Shown piece after piece: positions 47,797 through 52,299 of a stretch of 52,299 nt of DNA (its first letter is position 1; each line of letters starts with the position of its first letter). The DNA is taken from NCBI GenBank assembly GCA_945883625.1, contig CAMCXW010000012.1:1-52299 (forward strand), written 5' to 3'. Under the pieces are notes generated by a model. That model was not told the origin of the DNA, searched no databases, and worked only from the letters and a program-made list of their open reading frames with translations. The translations under genes and the position numbers were made by a program. Source of the stretch: Spirosoma fluviale. GTDB taxonomy: Bacteria > Bacteroidota > Bacteroidia > Cytophagales > Spirosomataceae.

Positions 47797-49418
47797 AAAA
47801 AATCAACTTACTTATTTTGGCTATAGTGGCAAGCTTATCAGTCACTTATGGACAGAAAAAATCAACTGATTCGAATCGACCTGCTTTGGTGGTAGGAATC
47901 GTCGTAGACCAAATGCGGTACGAATATTTGTACAAATACGCAGACCGCTATTCAAACAATGGGCTTAAACGCCTCATCCGCGAAGGAATGAATTGCCAAG
48001 ATAATCACTATAACTACGCTCCTACCGTAACGGCTGCCGGGCATGCCAGTGTTTACACGGGGACAGTTCCAGCAGTTCATGGAATTGTAGGTAATGAATG
48101 GACGGACGTGGCATCGGGCAAAAAAGTATATTGCACAGATGATAGTACCGTTAGTACCGTAGGAACCACGGGCAAAACAGGCTTCATGTCGCCGAAAAAC
48201 ATGTGGACAAGTACAATTACGGATCAATTAAAATTAGCTCAAAACTTCAAGTCAAAAACCATTGCCATTGCCTTGAAAGACCGTGGGGCAATTTTGCCAG
48301 GAGGTCATTCAGCTGATGGCGCTTATTGGTATGACTCAAAAGAAGGCCGCTGGATCACATCAAGTTTTTACATGCAATCCCTACCTAGATGGGTGCAAGC
48401 ATTTAACGCAGAACAATGCGCACTAAAATACACGAAAGCCGGTTGGAACACACTTTATCCTATCCAAACCTACACGCTCAGTGGTCCAGACGATTCTCCT
48501 TATGAGACAAAATTGGCAGGAGAAACTGCACCCGTGTTCCCACATACTTTACAAGGAGGGAATCCGTTGGAATTAATTCGCACAAGTCCGTATGGAAATA
48601 CATTGACAAAAGATTTCGCGATCCAAGCGATGACGGAGGAGAAATTAGGTAAAAATGGAACCACCGACTTTTTAGCCGTAAGCTTTTCGTCAACAGATTA
48701 TGTAGGACATAGTTTTGGGCCTCAGTCAGTTGAATTGGAGGATACCTATTTGCGTTTAGACCAAGACATCGCTGAGATATTAACTTATTTGGACAAAAAC
48801 TATGGTAAAGATCAAGTACTCGTATTCCTGACAGCAGATCATGCTGTGGCTGAAATCCCAGGTTATTTGAATAGTCATAATATGCCTGGTGGTGTTTTTG
48901 AACGTGTGAAAGCTATGGCTGATATCAAAAAAGCAACGCAGGAGGCATTTGGACAGGCTGACTTAATTATTGGTGAAGACAACTCGCAATTATACTTTAA
49001 CAAGGCAGCATTAATCAAAATGAACATTGATCGGGCAAAACTAATTCAAGTAGTTAAACAGTCACTTAAGAAACAGGCTGGATTTCAAGAGTTAATCGAC
49101 CTGCAAAATATTGATGGTTTGACCTTAAACAACTTGTATGCCGATTTAATAAGAAACGGATATAATCCAGATCGTAGTGGTGATGTGATGATTTTGTTGA
49201 AACCTCAATGGTTTATGGGCAGTAAAACAGGTACAACACATAGTACATTGTATGCCTATGACACGCACGTTCCTCTCGTATTTTATGGCTGGAAAGTTAA
49301 GCCTAGTGAGGTAACTGAACGTACAAGTATTAGTGATATTTCGACAAGCTTAGCCAATTGGTTGCATTGCATTGAACCATCGGGAAGTATCGGTCGTATT
49401 ATCCCTTTAAAAAAGTAG
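47793..49418 (+). CDS. pafA: PafA-like alkaline phosphatase (AP superfamily)
   Basis: 541 residues with a signal peptide (MKKINLLILAIVASLSVTYG). The metal site begins with D39 (GIVVDQMRYEY), and Thr80 in PTVTAAGHASVYTG is the nucleophile. K162 and R164 in ALKDRGAILPGGH match the monoesterase-specific residues described for Elizabethkingia PafA at the same positions, so a periplasmic phosphate-irrepressible phosphomonoesterase is the most likely role. SVSFSSTDYVGHSFGP and FLTADHAVAEIP supply further metal ligands. It is translationally coupled to the HsdR-N-domain gene by a 4-bp overlap. Confidence 0.9.
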   Translation: MKKINLLILAIVASLSVTYGQKKSTDSNRPALVVGIVVDQMRYEYLYKYADRYSNNGLKRLIREGMNCQDNHYNYAPTVTAAGHASVYTGTVPAVHGIVGNEWTDVASGKKVYCTDDSTVSTVGTTGKTGFMSPKNMWTSTITDQLKLAQNFKSKTIAIALKDRGAILPGGHSADGAYWYDSKEGRWITSSFYMQSLPRWVQAFNAEQCALKYTKAGWNTLYPIQTYTLSGPDDSPYETKLAGETAPVFPHTLQGGNPLELIRTSPYGNTLTKDFAIQAMTEEKLGKNGTTDFLAVSFSSTDYVGHSFGPQSVELEDTYLRLDQDIAEILTYLDKNYGKDQVLVFLTADHAVAEIPGYLNSHNMPGGVFERVKAMADIKKATQEAFGQADLIIGEDNSQLYFNKAALIKMNIDRAKLIQVVKQSLKKQAGFQELIDLQNIDGLTLNNLYADLIRNGYNPDRSGDVMILLKPQWFMGSKTGTTHSTLYAYDTHVPLVFYGWKVKPSEVTERTSISDISTSLANWLHCIEPSGSIGRIIPLKK

Positions 49419-49458
49419 CCGACAAATCAATAAGTAGCATTAATTAAAGATATTTGGC

Positions 49459-49466
49459 TAAATTTG
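49459..49466 (+). promoter_or_regulatory. -7 promoter element of ugd-uxs
   Basis: Exact TAAATTTG. The TTG frame from 49464 begins inside it, so the ATG at 49500 is the start. Confidence 0.55.
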
Positions 49467-49499
49467 AAGTCAATTTTTGAACAAAATAAAGAATTCTCT

Positions 49500-50810
49500 A
49501 TGAAAATTGCGGTTGTTGGCACTGGGTACGTAGGCCTCGTAACAGGAACCTGTTTTGCTGAAACAGGAAACTATGTAACATGCGTTGATATTAATGAAGC
49601 GAAGATCAAGCAAATGCAAAATGGGATTGTTCCTATCTACGAACCAGGCTTGGAAGATATGTTTCATCGGAATGTCAATGAAGGCCGACTAAATTTCACT
49701 ACTTCCTTAGTGGATGGAATTGCGGGAGCCAAAGTTATTTTCTTAGCCTTGCCAACTCCCCCAGGGGAAGATGGTTCTGCCGACTTAAAATATATTTTAC
49801 AAGTAGCGAATGATTTAGGTCCATTATTGACTGAATATACCGTCATCATTGATAAAAGTACAGTTCCTGTGGGTACGTCTGAATTAGTCCATGCGGCGAT
49901 TGCTAAAAACGCCCAAGTTAATTTTGATGTTGTATCAAACCCAGAATTTTTGCGTGAGGGAGTCGCAGTAGAAGACTTCATGAAACCTGACAGAGTGGTT
50001 ATTGGAACAGAATCAGATCGTGCGAAAGATGTAATGACTAAATTATATGCGCCATTGGTTCGTCAAGGAAATCCAATCATCTTTATGGATGAACGCTCGG
50101 CGGAAATGACCAAATATGCAGCTAATGCGTTTTTGGCCACCAAGATTACCTTCATGAATGAGATTGCTAATCTATGTGAAAAAGTAGGTGCCAATGTCGA
50201 TGATATTCGTCGGGGCATCGGAACAGACTCCCGTATCGGAAAGCGATTCTTATTTGCAGGTATTGGTTATGGCGGTTCTTGTTTTCCAAAAGACGTGCAA
50301 GCCTTAGCTAAAACATCCGAAGATAATGCCTATCAATTTCACATTTTGGATTCGGTGATGCGTGTCAATGAATTGCAAAAAACGAAATTGATGCCGTTGA
50401 TTGAAAGTCACTTTAACAATGATTTGGCTGGAAAAACGATTGGAATATGGGGCTTAGCTTTTAAACCTTATACAGATGATATTCGTGAGGCACCTGCCTT
50501 GTATAACATTGAGGCATTGTTGGCCCTAGGTTGTAAAGTACGTGTTTATGACCCGGAGGCGATGAAAAATGTCAAAGAATTACTGGGTGATGTCGTTGAA
50601 TATGCTAAGAATCCATACGATGCCATTGAGGGAGCAGATGCCTTATTAATCATAACAGAATGGCCACAATTCAGAACACCTGATTTTGATCGCATGGATA
50701 GTTTATTGAAAAATAAAGTCATTTTCGACGGACGTAATTTATATGAATTACCCCAAATGCAAGAGTTAGGCTACACCTATTATTCAGTAGGCCGCAAATT
50801 TGTTAAATAA
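49500..50810 (+). CDS. ugd: UDP-glucose 6-dehydrogenase
   Basis: It oxidises UDP-glucose to UDP-glucuronate with NAD. 436 residues: Rossmann motif VVGTGYVGLVTGTCFAETG (about 5-23), EPGLEDMFHRN, SNPEFLREGVAVEDFMKPDR, and the catalytic Cys261 in GYGGSCFPKDVQALA. The C-terminal UDP-binding domain has GLAFKPYTDDIREAPA. uxs follows 3 bp later, so the two make UDP-xylose from UDP-glucose. Confidence 0.96.
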   Translation: MKIAVVGTGYVGLVTGTCFAETGNYVTCVDINEAKIKQMQNGIVPIYEPGLEDMFHRNVNEGRLNFTTSLVDGIAGAKVIFLALPTPPGEDGSADLKYILQVANDLGPLLTEYTVIIDKSTVPVGTSELVHAAIAKNAQVNFDVVSNPEFLREGVAVEDFMKPDRVVIGTESDRAKDVMTKLYAPLVRQGNPIIFMDERSAEMTKYAANAFLATKITFMNEIANLCEKVGANVDDIRRGIGTDSRIGKRFLFAGIGYGGSCFPKDVQALAKTSEDNAYQFHILDSVMRVNELQKTKLMPLIESHFNNDLAGKTIGIWGLAFKPYTDDIREAPALYNIEALLALGCKVRVYDPEAMKNVKELLGDVVEYAKNPYDAIEGADALLIITEWPQFRTPDFDRMDSLLKNKVIFDGRNLYELPQMQELGYTYYSVGRKFVK

Positions 50811-50813
50811 CTT

Positions 50814-51785
50814 ATGAAACGAATATTAATTACCGGAGGAGCTGGATTTTTGGGATCGCATTTATGTGATCGATTTATCAAAGAGGGTTATCATGTCATT
50901 GCGATGGATAATTTGATTACGGGTGATTTGAAGAATATTGAACATTTGTTCAAATTAGAACATTTTGAATTTTACCACCATGATGTTTCTAAGTTCATTC
51001 ACGTTCCTGGAGATTTAGATTACATTCTACACTTTGCCTCTCCAGCATCACCGATTGACTATTTAAAGATCCCTATTCAGACCCTAAAAGTGGGCTCTTT
51101 AGGTATTCATAATTGCCTAGGATTAGCACGTGTAAAAAATGCTCGCGTATTAATCGCGTCCACTTCTGAAGTATACGGAGATCCAACAGTCCATCCGCAA
51201 CCGGAAGAATATTGGGGAAATGTGAACCCTGTGGGTCCGCGCGGTGTATACGACGAAGCCAAACGCTTTCAAGAGGCGATGACAATGGCTTATCATACCT
51301 ATCACGGGCTAGAAACGCGCATCGTGCGAATTTTTAATACCTATGGACCACGTATGCGTCTGAATGATGGCCGTGTATTACCAGCATTTATTGGCCAAGC
51401 CTTGCGAGGCGAAGATTTAACGATGTTTGGTGATGGTTCACAAACGCGTGCATTCTGTTATGTAGATGATTTAGTGGAAGGTATTTACCGGTTGTTATTA
51501 AGCGATTATGCCCAACCAGTGAACATTGGTAATCCAGATGAAATTACCATCAAGGAATTTGGTGAGGAGATTATCAAATTAACAGGAACGAGTCAGAAGT
51601 TGATTTCACTTCCATTGCCCACCGACGATCCGAAACAACGCAAACCAGACATTACTAAGGCGAAAGCTTTATTGGGTTGGGAACCTAAAGTAACGCGTGC
51701 GGAGGGTTTGAAAATTACCTACGAATACTTTAAGTCATTAAGTCCTGAGGATTTACATCGCATGGCACATCATAAAGAGTTTTAA
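50814..51785 (+). CDS. uxs: UDP-glucuronate decarboxylase (UDP-xylose synthase)
   Basis: An extended SDR of 323 residues: [18 protein letters not shown] (about 4-21), STSEVYGDP with the catalytic Ser/Thr and Glu120, and the YxxxK pair (Y146, K150) in [12 protein letters not shown]. The YGDPxxHPQxExYWGxVNPxGxR pattern is the UXS signature and separates it from dTDP-glucose dehydratase. It decarboxylates UDP-glucuronate from Ugd to UDP-xylose for cell-surface glycans. Terminator at 51789-51813. Confidence 0.94.
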   Translation: MKRILITGGAGFLGSHLCDRFIKEGYHVIAMDNLITGDLKNIEHLFKLEHFEFYHHDVSKFIHVPGDLDYILHFASPASPIDYLKIPIQTLKVGSLGIHNCLGLARVKNARVLIASTSEVYGDPTVHPQPEEYWGNVNPVGPRGVYDEAKRFQEAMTMAYHTYHGLETRIVRIFNTYGPRMRLNDGRVLPAFIGQALRGEDLTMFGDGSQTRAFCYVDDLVEGIYRLLLSDYAQPVNIGNPDEITIKEFGEEIIKLTGTSQKLISLPLPTDDPKQRKPDITKAKALLGWEPKVTRAEGLKITYEYFKSLSPEDLHRMAHHKEF

Positions 51786-51788
51786 TTG

Positions 51789-51813
51789 AAACCGGGTAAA
51801 ACCGGTTTTTTTT
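51789..51813 (+). terminator. Intrinsic terminator after uxs
   Basis: AAACCGG/CCGGTTT with a 6-nt loop and a run of Ts, 3 bp after the stop codon. Confidence 0.85.
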
Positions 51814-51828
51814 ATGCCTTTTGTCGAG

Positions 51829-52101
51829 ACGCGAAGTATCGCGTTCTAAATAGGTTTTAGGAATCGGCGTGAAAACAACTCAAACTTTGGCAATCCTTGA
51901 AGGTTTGCCAAAGAAACATACGCGAAGTATCGCGTTCTAAATAGGTTTGAGGAATCGGCGTGAAAACGCCTCAAACTTTGGCAATCCTTGAAGGTTTGCC
52001 AAATAAACATACGCGAAGTATCGCGTTCTAAATAGATTTTAGGAATCGGCGTGAAAACGCCTCAAACTTTGGCAAAGCTTTTAAGCTTTGCCAAAGAAGA
52101 A
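51829..52101. repeat. Three tandem 91-bp repeats with conserved hairpins
   Basis: Units start at 51829, 51920 and 52011 (period exactly 91). Each begins with hairpin A, ACGCGA-AGTA-TCGCGT, then TAAATAGG/ATTT..AGGAATC, then hairpin B, GGCGT-GAAA-ACGCC (broken in copy 1), and hairpin C with arms CTTTGGCAA/TTGCCAAA(G). In copy 3 hairpin C is a perfect 14-bp stem in which a C-G pair has become G-C. There is no open reading frame across the array (91 is not a multiple of 3). Function unknown; a structured 3' UTR or RNA array is possible. Confidence 0.92.
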
Positions 52102-52108
52102 CAAAACA

Positions 52109-52138
52109 AAAAAGGCTGCTCGAAAGAGCAGCCTTTTT
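52109..52138. terminator. Bidirectional intrinsic terminator
   Basis: AAAAAGGCTGCTC and GAGCAGCCTTTTT pair perfectly around a GAAA tetraloop. It serves the TonB-receptor gene on the minus strand and stops any transcript through the repeat array. Confidence 0.92.
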
Positions 52139-52157
52139 ACTTCGGATTAGCAGTACC

Positions 52158-52299
52158 TTAGTTGAAGATATAACGGATACCGAATTGTGCTTGCCAGCGA
52201 GAACCAAGTCCGAAAGAACGTTGGAATGATTCTGTTAATGGCGTAGTACCTGAACGGAAAGGGAATGTGAACACTGGTTTACCAGTTGCCGCATCATTT
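52158..52299 (-). CDS. C-terminal end of a TonB-dependent outer-membrane receptor (5' part outside window)
   Basis: Reading the minus strand back from the TAA at 52158 gives 46 open codons to the window edge. The tail ends LGSRWQAQFGIRYIFN, an alternating aromatic strand ending in an aromatic residue, as in the last beta-strand of Oar/SusC-like TonB-dependent receptors. The upstream stretch PVFTFPFRSGTTPL also fits the barrel region. The bulk of the protein is not visible, so the ligand cannot be guessed. exbB-exbD in this window might energise it. Confidence 0.75.
   Translation of the reverse strand, partial: NDAATGKPVFTFPFRSGTTPLTESFQRSFGLGSRWQAQFGIRYIFN

Noticed and set aside
51829-52101. 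CRISPR or coding repeat protein
   Set aside because: The 91-bp units are nearly identical over their whole length, with no variable spacers. The period shifts the reading frame and no frame stays open.

Overview
This window looks like chromosomal DNA of a Bacteroidota bacterium, most likely a Cytophagales (Spirosomataceae-type) freshwater or environmental relative. The assignment is inferred from several points: the characteristic Bacteroidota promoter (-7 element TAnnTTTG or TAnnTTCG) recurs before many genes, Shine-Dalgarno sites are scarce, and the gene set is typical of the group (type-2 PyrF, SUF cluster with a DUF59 protein, DUF3109, PafA-like phosphatase, AMP nucleosidase, an Oar/SusC-like TonB receptor). 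No phage, IS element, CRISPR array or rRNA operon was seen. Most of the window is dense housekeeping DNA, and the accessory signal is concentrated in a few gaps.

Layout. 1-900: the 3' end of a repeat-rich surface protein, then tRNA-Glu(TTC) on the minus strand. 1-16.8 kb: glycogen branching enzyme; DUF2721-pyrF facing rfbC; pyrR-pyrB; an M16 peptidase; hemW, whose stop codon lies inside a 22-unit heptamer repeat; mtgA; an alkyltransferase-like protein with DUF3109; a LysM lytic transglycosylase; two methyltransferases; an AlkB-like oxygenase; rlmB; an SDR; pth. 16.8-24.5 kb: an orphan secreted protein followed by two copies of a 27-bp element, each with its own terminator; metG; rpsU-xerC; thrA-thrB. 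24.6-31.3 kb: exbB-exbD, ppx, a TPR protein and a large two-domain M16 peptidase. 31.3-36.8 kb: bacilliredoxin and a SUF Fe-S cluster (sufC-sufD-sufS-sufE-DUF59 with a divergent iscA-like gene) that lacks sufB, then maf. 36.8-38.7 kb: marR-yceI plus a nitroreductase. 38.8-39.7 kb: a compact cassette of two 58-codon double-glycine-leader peptides, a YbaB-like protein and a convergent Xre regulator. 39.7-52.3 kb: cca, tsaC, argS-gpx-menA-TPR, amn, an HsdR-N-domain protein with pafA, ugd-uxs (UDP-xylose synthesis), a three-copy 91-bp structured repeat, and the 3' end of a TonB-dependent receptor.

The best candidate for an undescribed system is the 38799-39642 cassette. Both peptides have a leader ending in Gly-Gly and a short core with a GxxxG motif, as in two-peptide (class IIb) bacteriocins. 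The third gene is not a recognisable membrane immunity protein but resembles YbaB/EbfC. No exporter is in the window.

Two genome-style features recur. Six of the eleven convergent gene pairs overlap by exactly 4 bp through interleaved stop codons. Several genes have the -7 promoter element only 4-8 nt before the start codon, implying leaderless or nearly leaderless mRNAs. These promoters also decide several start codons, because longer upstream TTG/GTG reading frames begin inside or before the promoter itself.
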